A DNA stretch of 64,000 nucleotides, from contig CM033122.1 of the NCBI GenBank assembly GCA_019321725.1, positions 15,960,274 through 16,024,273 on the forward strand. The letters run 5' to 3'. Shown here in pieces: positions 1 to 10,390 of this stretch (its first letter is position 1; each line of letters opens with the position of its first letter). Below the pieces are notes generated by a model that saw only the letters and a program-made list of their open reading frames with translations, had not been told where the DNA came from and did no database searches. The translations under genes were made by a program, and so were the position numbers. This DNA comes from Paulownia fortunei. Lineage: Eukaryota > Streptophyta > Magnoliopsida > Lamiales > Paulowniaceae.

Positions 1-820
1 AGAAGATAAGAGCATCTCGGTCTCCCTTAAAGCTATAATAGGGAAGACCTCATCTCTTTTTCATCAGTACTTTGACGGGGTGAAGTGTAAAGTATTTTTT
101 ACCACTTTGACCAAATCAACTTAGCAGTGGTTCAGTCAGCTTTTGCTGGGTTCTATTTATTTGTTCGAGGAGTTAAGATCAGTGTTTCTGCACCAGTTTT
201 CCAAATCTAGAAGGTATCAGAAAACTACTCTAATGTTGTTCAATCTTAAATAGAAGGAGAATGAGGGCTTAAGGAGTTATATTTGTAGGTTTACCTTAGT
301 AGCGTTGGAGGTCCCTTCAGCCATGCAAGATGTGTTCTCTAATGTATTAGCTCAAGGGCTTCAAGATGGTGAGTTCTTTTGTTCTTGGCTAAGAAGCTTG
401 CTTGGAGTTTTGATGAGCTCTTGGCCAAGGCAGAAAAATACATAAATATGGAGGAAGCCCAAAAAATGAAAAAGAGATGATAGAGGAGACAAGAGAAAAT
501 ATAAGAAGGATAAGGAAAAAGAAGAGCGCACCATAGCTAAGCCAAAAACTTAGCGAAAGGGTGGACTTCAGCTATAGATGACAAGTACACATCTCTGACT
601 ATGCCACAATTGCAAGTCCTTGTAGCGGTTGAGGGCATCTAGAGTTGCAATGGTCGAGGACTTATTTTAAAGTATTGCAAGGCTAAAACTGATAAGTTTT
701 ATCGATTCCACAATAATTATGGTCATTGTATTGATGATTGTAATCATCTCAAGGATGAGATCGAGCGGCTGATCTTAGGTAGATGTTTGAGGTAGTTTGT
801 GTATAAGGATTGTGAGCAGC
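1..820 (+). pseudogene. Retrotransposon gag remnant (Tat-type)
   Basis: Gag packages element RNA into virus-like particles. Translation of 61-450 gives a typical Retrotrans_gag capsid pattern (a WFSQLL-like segment, then a SRRYQKTT segment, then an LRSYICRFTLVALEVP-like segment). Positions 672-775 give the Cys/His-rich C-terminal pattern usual in this lineage (YCK, FHNNYGH, then DCNHLKDEIE). Several frameshifts and stops (for example in the lysine-rich linker at 440-560) interrupt it. The N-terminus is cut by the window edge. Confidence 0.75.
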
Positions 821-1080
821 CTAAACAATATGGAAGTAGGTCCTAGAATAGACCTCCCCTTAGGAAAGATAAGAAGAAGAGACTAAGTCTTAAAAAAATC
901 CAATTCAGCCACCAATGAGAGATATGATCTAGATGATCATGGAGGGACCAACAGATGGGGACTCCTATAGAGCCATTAAAGCCCCTGCTAGGACAACTTG
1001 TTTTTGTCAAGAAAATAAGTATAAGGAGGTGAATCAGGTGGTTTGAAGTCATGTTATTTAGTTCGGTCCACAAGGCTCAC

Positions 1081-1440
1081 ATTCCCCACAATGATGCTCT
1101 GGTCATCACAACCACCATTGTCAATTATAATGTGGCTAGAGTATTAGTTGACATGGGGAACGTTAGTTAATATCTTATTCTACGATGGATATAAGTTAAT
1201 GGATTTGGGGGTAGAACTACGGCTAATAGAAACATCACTCTTGGGCTTTGTTGGTCAAGCATTTCAACTTATGGGCCAGGTAGTTTTACCCCTATCTTTA
1301 GGGGCTGAGCTGAGGAGAAAAACTAGGATGATCAGATTTTTGGTAGTAGATGCATCATTTGCATACAGTGCCATATTGGGCTGATCTACGCTCCATATGT
1401 TCTAAGTTATGATATTCACTTTCCACATGAAGATGAAGTT
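1081..1440 (+). pseudogene. Retropepsin (aspartic protease) remnant of the Tat element
   Basis: The frame reads an RVLVDMGN-like active-site segment around 1138-1165, then NILFYDGYKLMDLG, and ends with a YSAILG segment near 1365-1384. That is the spacing of plant Ty3/gypsy proteases between the catalytic Asp and the flap/ILG end. The usual D-T/S-G triad is D-M-G here and a frameshift follows it at about 1165, so the enzyme is dead. It sits between gag and RT as expected. Confidence 0.6.
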
Positions 1441-1739
1441 TCCAGTGGGATATAAGGTTGGAGAAGTGGAAGGGGACAGCATTAACACGGAAGTGCTATG
1501 TGGATGCAATTAAAAGAGTAGATCGAGTGGATGACATGGAGGTGAACATACCTAAAAAAATAAAAAAAAAAAGAGAAGGTTAAAGAGCTGAATGCTGAAC
1601 TACCCACTCATATCTAGCCAAATAAAAAGTTGATGATTATAGAATTGGATCTAGGATATCCTGATAAGATCACCAAGATAAGGACACAGCTTGAACCGAA
1701 CTTAGCAAAATTGTTGGTAAAGTTCTTGTGGGAAAATAT

Positions 1740-2960
1740 TGATGTGTTTTCAGCCCTTAGGTTGCCATGCATCACCTCAATGTTGAACTAACTTTCAAAC
1801 CTGTTAAATGGAAGAAAAGATACTTTAGCTTGGAGAATGATAAGATCATCTAGGCCGAGGTTGAAAAGTTGTTGGAAATAGGCTATATCAGGGAAATTCA
1901 CTTCCCATAATGGTTATTTAATGCAGTACTTGTTCCAGAAACAGTTGGGAAGTGGAGGATGTGTATTAATTTAAGAGATTTGAACAAGGCCTGCCCAAAT
2001 GATCACTACTCTTATTGTGGATTGACCAATTGGTGCACTCAACCTCGGGGTATGAGCTGCTCGGTATGATGGATGCTTCCTAAGGATACCTTCAGATCAT
2101 GATGGCTCTAGAGGACGAAAAGAGGGTTAGTTTTGTGACCTGAACTGGTACTTATTGTTATGTAGTCATGCATTTTAGTTTGAAAAATATAGGTGCCATA
2201 TATTAGTTATTAGTAGATTACATGTTTAGATATCAACTCGAACACAATATGGAGGTTTACATAAATGATATGTTGGTCAAAAGTGCAAGGGCAAAATCCC
2301 ATATTATTGACTTGGCAAAAACTTTTGAAATGCTGATGAGATACAGCATAAAGTTAATCCAACTATGTGTGTGTTTGGAGTAAGGTCATGAAAGTTCTTG
2401 GGATACATGGTTACTAAGAGAAGACTTGAGGTGAATCCTAAAAAAGTAAAGGTTATTATGGATATGAAACCACCTCAAAATATCAAAGAAATGCTGAAAT
2501 ACAGTGCTTTACAAGTCGGGTTGCCTCGATGATTCATTTTGTATCAAGATCAGCAGAAAGGAGCCTGCATTTCTTCAATGTTGAGAAAGGTGCATGAGTT
2601 TGCATGGAATGATGAGTGCTAGAAAGCCTCCGATGAATTAAAGCCGTACTTAGCTAAGCTGCTCTTGCCCACCAAATCGATTTCAATAGAGCCCTTATAT
2701 GTCTGTTTGTCTATAAGAAAATAGGTAATTAGCTCAGTCTTGTTCAGAAAAGAATGAGCTTCTCAGAAGCCTTTGTATTATATATGTAAATTGTGGCCAA
2801 GTGCTGAGCAAACGTATTTTGAGATAGAGAAATAAGGGTTGTCTCTAATCATCACAACTTAGCGATTTTTATCTTACTTTATTTCACATAAAATCATCAT
2901 CTGTACTAACTTACCATTGTGACAAAGGCTTCAGGTCTAATGATAAAATAGGCCATAGAG
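1740..2960 (+). pseudogene. Reverse transcriptase and first RNase H remnant of the Tat element
   Basis: Readable RT pieces include a KWKKRYFSLENDKI segment (about 1805), a VGKWRMCINLRDLNKACPND segment (about 1945-2000) and a DMLVK-like piece near 2260, in shifting frames. RNase H-like text (an EKGA.EFAWNDE segment near 2590-2620, then a KPLYYICKLWPSAEQTYFEIEK-like stretch near 2765-2830) follows. More than a dozen stops are present. Identity as Ty3/gypsy pol is clear from motif order; no catalytic centre survives intact. Confidence 0.7.
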
Positions 2961-3031
2961 ATGAGTGAATATGACGTGGAGTAACAACCTCGAGTTGCTA
3001 TTAAAGCCTAAACTTTAGTATTATATAAAAA

Positions 3032-3517
3032 ATGATTAAGCCAGTTGATGATCAAAGGGCTTGGATATTATACGTTAATGGCTCAGCCACTATAACGGGT
3101 TGCAAAAAAGGGATTGTGTTGATTAGCCCAAGAGGGGATAAGCTCGAGTTTTTCATGAGATTCAAGTTCAAAGTTTTGAATATTGAGGTGGGATATGAGG
3201 CTCTTATACAAGGTATGAAAATGAAGCTAAATTTGGGAGCTAGACATCTCTTAGTCTACTCAGACTCTAGGTTGGTAACTCGTCAAATGGAAAGAGAATT
3301 TGAGGTAAGAGAAGAAATGATAAGGAGATGCTTGGAGCAGGTCCACATTTTGTGTGCACAATTTGAAGTTGTTCAAGTTTTTCAGATTCATCGAGTTGAG
3401 AATATGCATGCTGATTATCTGTTAAAATTAGGTAGCTCAATGGTAGATTGTAAAACGAGAAAATTCACTTTAGTCATAACTCAAAAAATAGCACAAATAA
3501 TTAGGTCAAATCAGTAG
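3032..3517 (+). pseudogene. Archaeal-type RNase H domain (second RNase H) of the Tat element
   Basis: This is the longest surviving open stretch of the element, about 160 codons. It reads WILYVNGSA (the usual first catalytic Asp of DGS is Asn here), then NIEVGYEALIQGMKMKL with the Glu retained, then LLVYSDSRLVTRQM with the second Asp retained, and ends with a VENMHADYLLKL segment carrying the last Asp. It belongs to the aRNase H domain that Tat elements carry between RT-RNase H and integrase, which fixes the lineage. The Asp-to-Asn change probably abolishes catalysis. Confidence 0.8.
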
Positions 3518-3769
3518 AGAAAAAAAGAAATTGGCGAGCAGCAATTTTGTAATTTCTGAAAGAGGGTACTTTACCAAAAAAATAAAAAAGAGGCAGCTCG
3601 GCTACAAATCCAAGCTGCTCGGTTTTGTATTATTAGGTAGGTACTTTACAATAAGGGATTTACGACACCACTACTCAAGTGTCTATCAACAAATAAAGGG
3701 TCTTATGTCCTTAGAGAAATCCATGAGAGATGTTGTGGAGATCATATAAGCAGCTGAGCACTGATACAA

Positions 3770-4735
3770 AAAGTCTTGAGAGTTGGGTATTTATGGCCTA
3801 TTCTTAAGAATAATCTCACAGTGTTAAAAGAATGCTCAGTTGATACATCGACCAGTCGAGGATTTAATAGTGATGAGTTCTCATTGTACTTTCTCCAAAT
3901 AGAGAATTGATATGGTGGGACCTTTCCCCTGGGAAACGGGGCAAAGGAGTTTTTTGGTGGTAATAGTTGATTATTTTAGTAAGTGGGTGGAAATTGAGTC
4001 CTTAGCTAAAATAACAGAGAATGAGATCATGAGATTCATATGGAGAAACATTGTCTAAAGCCCCAAGGACTTAGTCTCGGATAATAGCACCCAGTTGAAT
4101 GGTGCCAAGATCCAAGTCTGGTGCTTTGAAATGAAGATCAGACATTATTTTACTTTTGTGGCTATTCTTCAAGCAAATGGGGAGGTGGAAGTAATCAATC
4201 ACAAAATTGTACAAAGGATCAAGTTTAGGCTTGATCGAGCTGAAGAAGGATGTATAGATAACTTAAGTTCAGTACTATAAGCTTATAGAAAAAATCCAAA
4301 AACCACTACAAGTGGAACCCCTTACAACTTGGTTTATAGAGCTGAGGTGGTGATCCCTATTGAAATTGGAATAGAAACGTACAAAATTCATAATTATGAT
4401 GAGGATCAAAATCAAAGCTTAGTGAGGGAGGCATTTGATCTGACTAAGGAAAAACGTGATCCAGCTTACCTCACGATAGAAGCATATAAGAGTTGAGTGC
4501 AAGCAGCATATAACCAGAAGGTTTTTTGGAGGAGCTTCTAAGTAGAGGACTTGGTCTTATGTCGAACTAATGCCTTGAAGGTCCTGGTAAATTGGAAGCC
4601 AATTGGAAAAGGCTTTACCATATTATCAAGATCCTAGTAGAGGTGCATATGAGCTTGAGGACCTCCAGGGGCGTAAAATACCTCAATCATAAAATGTTAG
4701 TCATCTAAAGAGATTTTATGTTTAATTACTTTGAT
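3770..4735 (+). pseudogene. Integrase remnant of the Tat element
   Basis: Integrase inserts the cDNA into the genome. Segments visible: a MVGPFPWETG and VVIVDYFSKWVE core start (3908-3985), a DLVSDNSTQLNG segment with the second catalytic Asp (4070-4105), an ILQANGEVEVINHKI segment with the Glu (4165-4205), a PYNLVYRAEVVIPIEIG segment (4320-4365) and a C-terminal AYNQKVF to HLKRFYV tail (4505-4715). Stops at about 4055, 4278 and 4496 break it. The order and the YRAE-type motif are typical of Ty3/gypsy. Confidence 0.8.
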
Positions 4736-4862
4736 AGATATTTCTATTCAATCATTTCATTTTCAGTTCAATTATTTCTATTTTACATTAATGCAATTTT
4801 GAATTTTGAATAAAATGAGGACATATTTCTCCCCATCCAATATAAATAACTATTCAGACAAA

Positions 4863-5225
4863 AGTGCTCAGTCCATTAACCTCCAAAACTTTAATGGGTG
4901 AAAGCCTCTGACAGAAGTGCTCAGTTCGTCGACCTTTGACACTTTGATGGGCAAAAGCCTCTAAAAGGAGTGCTCGATCTGCTAACCTCAAAAATTTTAA
5001 ATGGAAAAAGACTTTAACAGAAGTGCTCGGTCCGCCGACTTGTAATACCTTTCATAGGCAAAAGCCTCTAAATAAAGAGTTCGGTTTGCCAACCTCCAAA
5101 ATCTTTGATGGGTGAAAGCATTTAAATAGAGTGTTTGGTCTATCGACCTTTGAAGCGTTTGACAACCAAAAATCTCTAGTAGGAGATTAGTACACCGATC
5201 TCCAAATAAAGATGTTCTCAAACTA
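4863..5225 (+). repeat. 53-54-bp minisatellite, about 6.5 copies, in the post-pol region
   Basis: Unit starts (AGTGCTCGGT-like) fall at 4863, 4916, 4969, 5022, 5076, 5130 and about 5184. Each unit holds a GTGCTCGG..GCCGACCTC block followed by TTTGATGGGCAAAAGCCTCT. Copies differ by roughly 15-30 percent. Tandem arrays of this kind between pol and the 3' LTR are a known habit of Tat-lineage elements, and such arrays can seed satellite DNA. It follows the integrase by only about 130 bp, so I assign it to the same element. Confidence 0.85.
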
Positions 5226-5534
5226 ATTTAAAATTTATGCAATTACATGGAAGACTCAATTCAATATATATTCTAAGAATATCTTCAGATCTGGGGGGCA
5301 GGAGCCACTCTGGCGTAGCAGCTACCCCCTCATCAACATCTAAGGCCTCTACTACCTCCTGGATAACCTTTTTATCTACAACTGTCTAAGCTGAAGGTTC
5401 ACTTGGAGCAGGCGCGGAATATGGCTATTCAGATGGGCCAGCAAGAGTAGTTGTTTGAATCGTGTGCTTAGCTGGCAACTAAGCGGCGGGGGTTTGCATA
5501 AAATAGAAAGAACACAGAGCAACAATGCTCTGCC

Positions 5535-5830
5535 ATACTTCTCCTGTTACACCCCATTAAACATACCACTAGCTGAAGTCTTTTTGGTGGCCCAACAATA
5601 GGGGATCATCGAAGTCCCTAGAAAGCTAAAGGGTGATCCTAAGTGTAAGAAGTCCAATAAGTATCATTGCTTTCATCGCGATTGTAAACATACTATAGAC
5701 AAATGCTCTCAACTTAAGAAGAAGACTGAAGCATGACAAGGGATGCCACGCCAACTCACTAAGGAGTACACTAGAAGTAGAGGTATTGTGCAACCTCACT
5801 CAGTCTAGCCAAGGTTGGGCAGAGTAATAG
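5535..5830 (+). pseudogene. Second Ty3/gypsy gag C-terminal remnant
   Basis: One frame gives a YTPLNIPLAEVFLVAQQ segment (about 5550-5600), then after one stop a KCKKSNKYHCFHRDCKHTID segment with a KCSQLKKKTEA end and a stop at 5736-5738, then RQLTKEYTRSRG. This is the Cys/His-rich end of a Ty3/gypsy gag, related to but distinct from the one at 672-775. No pol follows it; minisatellites and an LTR-like block do. It may be a gag-only non-autonomous derivative or a deleted second element. Confidence 0.55.
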
Positions 5831-5945
5831 CTCTCCATCCATTCTTCTGGAACAGATGAACTTCCACCTAGAGTGGCAAGGGGTAAGAAGATGAAATGCA
5901 AAAAGCAAGGACCAAACTGATCATTTTGCCTCCACTAGTAGCCGA

Positions 5946-6110
5946 CCTACCTCGATTGGTAATTCTCAATTAGACTAATAGTTCTCGACTAACCCACCTC
6001 TCTCGATCAGAATATATCGATTGGCCTCCTTCCCATGATTGACACACCTTGATCTGCATTCCTTGACTGGTGGCCTCTCCAATTCTATACCTCGATTGGT
6101 ATACCTCAAG
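5946..6110 (+). repeat. Short degenerate CTCGATTGG repeats
   Basis: CTCGATTGG, CTCGACTAA, CTCGATCAG, TCGATTGG, ATGATTGAC, CTTGATCTG, CTTGACTGG and CTCGATTGG follow each other at about 15-30-bp spacing, each with a CCTC/CCAC-rich linker. It looks like an eroded short tandem array next to the 44-bp array. Function unknown. Confidence 0.45.
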
Positions 6111-6199
6111 GAATTGCCCCCACTAACAATATGCTTTTATAGGATGCATCACTCTAAAAGATATTACAGTAACTAGTAAAATGTCAAGTAATATGATCC

Positions 6200-6900
6200 A
6201 TGGCAACCAGTAAGACGATGTGTAACACAGTCTATAGTGAGATCTCCTGGGTGGTCAGTAAGAGTCCATAGAATGCTGTCTATGTTGCATGCCCAACAAA
6301 CAATGGTCGTCTGTAAGAGGCTGCAGAATGCAAACCATGGTGAAAACCCTCAAACAAGACTATCTATAAGAGGTTGCTCTATGCAATTAATGGAAAACAT
6401 CTAAGTTCTATAAGTGGTTGCTCGACACAATCCATGGTAAACATCTAAGTCTTATAAGAGGTTCCTCCGCACAATCCATGGCAGACATCTAATTCCTATA
6501 AGAGCTTGTTCCATATAATCCATGACGACTCTCCGAATTTGTAAGAGGTTATTTCGTGCAATCCATAATGACTTTCCAAGTTTGCAAGAGGTTATTTTGC
6601 ACAATTCATAACGACTCACCAAGTCTATAAAAGTGCAATCCATGACCAATCTCTACGTCCCATAAATGGCAGCTCCACACCGTCTTAGGCTAATTTCCAA
6701 GTTTTGTAAGCAGCGGCTCAGCGCCACCCAGACCAACCTCCAAGTCATGTAAACAGTGGCTCTATGCTATCCCTCGCTAACTACTAAGTTCTGTAAGCAG
6801 TGGATACTCGCCACCTCTGACAAAGCTCTAAAGCTGGTAAGAGACTATTATACATAGCCACAATAAGCATATCCAAGCCTATAAGAGACCACAACCTACG
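6200..6900 (+). repeat. 44-bp minisatellite, about 14 copies
   Basis: A CTATAAGAGGTT-like anchor recurs at about 6208, 6256, 6311, 6364, 6408, 6452, 6496, 6539, 6582, 6625, 6660, 6704, 6747, 6791, 6835 and 6889. Spacing is 43-44 bp in the centre, with longer or shorter units at the edges. Units share a GCACAATCCATGGCAAACATCTAAGT-type body (shortest form seen; copies vary). The array lies downstream of the second gag remnant and upstream of the antisense ORF, again like the post-coding region of a Tat-type element. Confidence 0.8.
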
Positions 6901-7221
6901 GCCTGAGGCACATATCTCTAAATGCAAAACTTGTATAGGGGCATGACATACAACCACAAGGATGCTAACAAAGCATAAGTATATTTGGCAAACATCAAAA
7001 GTGTCATAAAAAAGCTATCTAACATGGGCAATGGCTTATAGCAATATCAGAAACAAGTCAAATCTTATAAATGTATATACGAAAAGAAAGAACATAAACT
7101 AAACAGGTGTTTCGCATCATCCAAAAGACATGAAATGGTAAGCCCAAGAAAAAAAATAGGCAAAAAAATTTGAAAGTCTCGCACAGAGATCTCAACACCA
7201 TTATATCTAACTAGTTGCGTC

Positions 7222-7713
7222 TTAGAAGGCTCCTCCCGCAAATCTATCTCTAACTCTCCTATTAGCTCTATCGTGAGCTATCTCAACAACTCCATCGCTG
7301 GCTACTCTTATCACTATGGCATTCTCCTCAGTATCTGGCATTCTTGGGTCCAGCAGCATGACTATCTCCTCACTGACACGACGTGAGTCTCTTAAGGTAT
7401 GTCGGCATATTTGGATAGTCTTGTCATAGATGGCCTCAGCTCTCTCCTGCCATATCAACTCCTCAGCCTTAAAGAGACTAATACCAATAGCCCTAGTCTT
7501 GAGAGATAACTCACCGATCGCTATCTCCCAATTGAATCTCACAACTAGGATCTCATGCTCCTCGGTCAATGCCTCCACATTCTTCTCTAGATATGTGATC
7601 TCACTCGCACTCTCTCTCTCTCTCTCAATAGTGATATTGCGATTCTCCATCTGACTAAAGTTAGCAGCTTGGCATCCCAGTACCGTCATAAAAGTAATAG
7701 CCCATGCATGCAA
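7222..7713 (-). CDS. Hypothetical antisense ORF with coiled coil in retroelement 3' region
   Basis: This is a 163-codon open frame on the strand opposite to gag-pol. Residues about 20-120 are charged and helical (MENRNITIERERES, YLEKNVEALTEEHEIL, AEELIWQERAEAIYDK) and predict a coiled coil; the C-terminus is Arg-rich (HDRANRRVRDRF). No catalytic motif is seen. Antisense extra ORFs of unknown function are described for Tat-lineage elements, and this position (minisatellite, antisense ORF, LTR) fits. Another open minus-strand stretch of 66 codons lies upstream at 7856-8056 and could be part of the same gene. I do not recognise the protein. Its intactness among heavily broken neighbours is notable. 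Confidence 0.45.
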   Translation of the reverse strand: MHAWAITFMTVLGCQAANFSQMENRNITIERERESASEITYLEKNVEALTEEHEILVVRFNWEIAIGELSLKTRAIGISLFKAEELIWQERAEAIYDKTIQICRHTLRDSRRVSEEIVMLLDPRMPDTEENAIVIRVASDGVVEIAHDRANRRVRDRFAGGAF

Positions 7714-8489
7714 TAAACTTATAAGAACAAGAATAGTAATCTCACTAGTGAAAGTTGGGAAGCTTACTCGAGCTTAATCTCCAGTTGTCAAAGCCTCTAA
7801 GATGGTTGCTGGCATTTGACTGAAGCGAGTGACATACTCCTCATTACCTATACTTCTAGTCTTGGAGAAACCCAAAGTAGCATCTTAAGTGCCTAATATG
7901 ACTAAGTACCCTCCAACTTATTAACACCAAAAGTAAATAAGCTATCACCGAAACTGCATCGTAGAGGAGATATATTCGAGCTCTCTCGAGGCCTTTTTTC
8001 CTTGTGTATAACAGACAGGAGAACATCAATCTGGCTACAAGCATCGGCCTAGCCATGACACCAACCTAGCCATCACCTCTCCTCTCGCCACCTGAAGAGA
8101 ATGATCTCCTCTTATCTCTAGTGTGCCTAGATGGGATACACCTATATCTATCTCTATCAACCCAACCCTACTGGAAGGAGGGCGTGCACTTTAGTGGTGA
8201 GAAGCCTGTGCAAGAAAGCAAGAGGATAATCATAATGAACCTCTGCCAAACCCAACAAATGAGGCACCCCCTTGCTTGCTAGGTGCGCCACCACTAAGCA
8301 CACCGCCGCTCACACCTACTGCGATGACTTCTCCATCGTGACCTTCACTCGCCGACTTCATATATGATATCCTACTACTTTTCCTATGATTTAGACATAT
8401 TTTTCCAAATATTTGTAAATAAAGTTGGAATTATTAAGTGATTAACTCTTAGTTAGACTGTAATTCATACTTTATTGCCCACCTGAGAG
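7714..8489. other. Retroelement-derived stretch with no firm gene
   Basis: GC content is higher than in the surroundings (8040-8350 is C-rich). On the minus strand, short open pieces precede the coiled-coil ORF at 7856-8056. No domain is recognisable on either strand. Confidence 0.4.
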
Positions 8490-8905
8490 TTGAGGGGTTG
8501 TATGATGATGGATAATTTCAAATTAGGCCCAAAAGACATCCAACTTCATCTTAATAAAACATTCAAGTCCAAGAGGCCCACAAGGTCCAAAGACATCAGA
8601 TACTAGCCTAACAAGACATATAGTCCCATGAGACCAAATCACATTAAAGGCTCATACGGCTCATATCCCACTTCAATAGGTATATAATTCCCCCCCTCAT
8701 TCCTTATTTACAAGGTATGTAATTTATTTTCTCAATTGCAGCTTTTAGTTCAGTTATTGTTTGCTCTCTAAAACCAGTGTTGACTTAAGCATTGAAGGGA
8801 TTTCCCTGGAAGAACATCGAATACCCTTTAACAGTCTGTTTGTGTTGTAGGTAGGAATCTAATTAATTACTCGCAGGAGATCTATTCCCATGGCACACCT
8901 AGAAT
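8490..8905 (+). mobile_element. Candidate LTR (3' LTR of the Tat element or solo)
   Basis: A promoter-like TATATAA at about 8682-8688 is followed by a CT-rich start region. Then comes a U5-like block (8760-8880) with TTGACTTAAGCATTGAAGG, the kind of motif seen in U5 of plant Tat/Athila LTRs. The partner LTR is outside the window, so ends and target duplication cannot be tested. Boundaries are approximate. Confidence 0.4.
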
Positions 8906-9175
8906 ATGGTGTCAAAAATCCTAGAGAAGAGCTCGGTAATAATCACCATAACAGTTGAATTTCTGAATTTGATTAGCAAAACAGTACAATTTTTTAGCAA
9001 AAATATTTTTTTCCCATAGAAAACTGACGAAATTGCCAACTTTTTTCCTCAATAACAAAGTCTTTCTTCTTTATGTTTTTTGCATTTTATAAACTTGATT
9101 GAATTTTTGCTCTTACATTTCTAAGGCATGTAGTCTTAGAGATTAGTGTGTTCATAGGTTTTATATCTTGTAGGT

Positions 9176-9238
9176 GGATTTATTAGGGTTTTTTGTCAAA
9201 TTATTATAATTTAATAAAATAATTATTAAAATACCGTA
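9176..9238 (+). repeat. MULE left terminal inverted repeat
   Basis: It starts GGATTTATTAGGGTTTTTTG and runs through TTATAATTTAATAAAAT to ATTATTAAAATACCGTA. It pairs with 17240-17302. Confidence 0.7.
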
Positions 9239-9312
9239 AAATATTTTGGGTTTAGAAATTTATGGCAAAGAGTTATTTTAGATTATGCTTTCATTTTTTT
9301 ATTTTTTTAATT

Positions 9313-9713
9313 TCCAAAGAAAGCATTACTGGGGGTAACGCTTCCAACATAATCTGTGGAAAGCGTTATCCCCAATAACACATTCTTTGTTCAAAAGAAT
9401 GTGCAAACATCAATCAATGTATGGTTGAGCGGATTTACCCATTTGTCAATTCATGCAGACATGCAAAATTTGTCAATTAATGATTTATAATGTTTTCCAT
9501 AATATGCCAAAATAATTTACAAAGAAAGCGTTACCCTCGGTAATGCTTTCTTTGTAAGATTTTTAGAATTTGCCAAAATGATTTCCAAAGAAAACATTAC
9601 TGGGGGTAACGCTTTCTTTGAAAATGTAGAATTTGCCAATTAATGCAGACATCAATCAATGAAACTTTGATCAGATTTGAAAGGAAGGCGTTATACGCGA
9701 TAATGCTTTTCTT
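9313..9713. repeat. Array of GCGTTA hairpins in the MULE left end
   Basis: At least four palindromes occur: 9313-9344 with a related piece at 9358-9388, 9519-9555, 9587-9620 and 9681-9713. The best (9519-9555) has a 17-bp stem, ACAAAGAAAGCGTTACC, with a 3-nt CTC loop and one non-Watson-Crick pair. They are separated by AT-rich DNA containing repeated AATTTGCCAA and GCAGACAT(C)AATCAATG pieces. The matching right-end hairpin is at 17187-17211. Subterminal repeats often bind transposase; that role is an inference here. Confidence 0.8.
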
Positions 9714-10390
9714 GTTGTAAAATAATTTTTTTTTAAATTTTGTTGTATTATGAACTGTTTTAATAGCTTTTTTTTTTCACGCGGTTCATGGGTTTTCTTT
9801 TTCTTCTTCACTTATTCTTCTTCTACTCATTCTTAACTATTTATCTTCTCCCAACTTTCTTTCTTCATCTTCGTCTTCTTCTTATTTCAAACTTTTGTTT
9901 TTATTTTCTTTCTTCACCAACCAAGCATTCCAATAAGGCAGCGGCAATGACGATAGCAGTGATGCGGTGGCGATAACGGCGACGACGATCAAATTAAAAA
10001 GATAATTATTTTTATTTTATTATTATCATTTGTAAATTAGTTATTTAAGTATTAGTTTTTTTAAATTATATAATTGAGTATGCATTATATTTTGAAGTTA
10101 AGATGTTAGAAATTATTTTGTTGTTAATTTAAATTTTAGAGAGATAACAACAGTTTTTTTTGTTAATCCTTATTTTGTTTGATTTGATAATATGTTATAT
10201 TAACAATTTATTCATGTTGGGACTAATTAACACACTAATAACAATTAAAAATAATACTCTGTAGGTACATCAAAAAAATAAAATATACATCAAAAGCTTT
10301 TCTGTTAAAAAATATATATTAAAAATTTAATTTTATTATGAAATATAATATTTTAATTAATTATTAATAATTGTAGATAGTGAATAAAAT

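Larger units (their letters stand above)
1..4735 (+). mobile_element. Ty3/gypsy Tat-lineage retrotransposon, internal region, heavily decayed
   Basis: The order gag, protease, reverse transcriptase, RNase H, second (archaeal-type) RNase H, integrase is readable on the plus strand. A second RNase H between RT-RNase H and integrase is the hallmark of the plant Tat lineage (Ogre, Retand, Grande relatives). Every domain is broken by many stops and frameshifts, so the copy is old and cannot encode a working polyprotein. The 5' LTR lies left of the window. A Tat-style minisatellite follows pol, and an LTR-like block near 8490-8905 may be its 3' LTR. Lineage assignment is firm from domain order; element boundaries are inferred. 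Confidence 0.85.

Noticed and set aside
6200..6900. Regular spacing suggested a CRISPR-like array
   Set aside because: Units are contiguous diverged minisatellite copies without constant repeats and unique spacers, and the context is a plant retroelement.
9155..9176. 9-bp target duplication of the MULE
   Set aside because: No identical 9-mers found on both sides with any reasonable choice of ends.
9788..9976. 62-codon plus-strand frame, Leu/Phe-rich
   Set aside because: Composition follows a TTCTTC-rich stretch inside the MULE 5' region; no domain.
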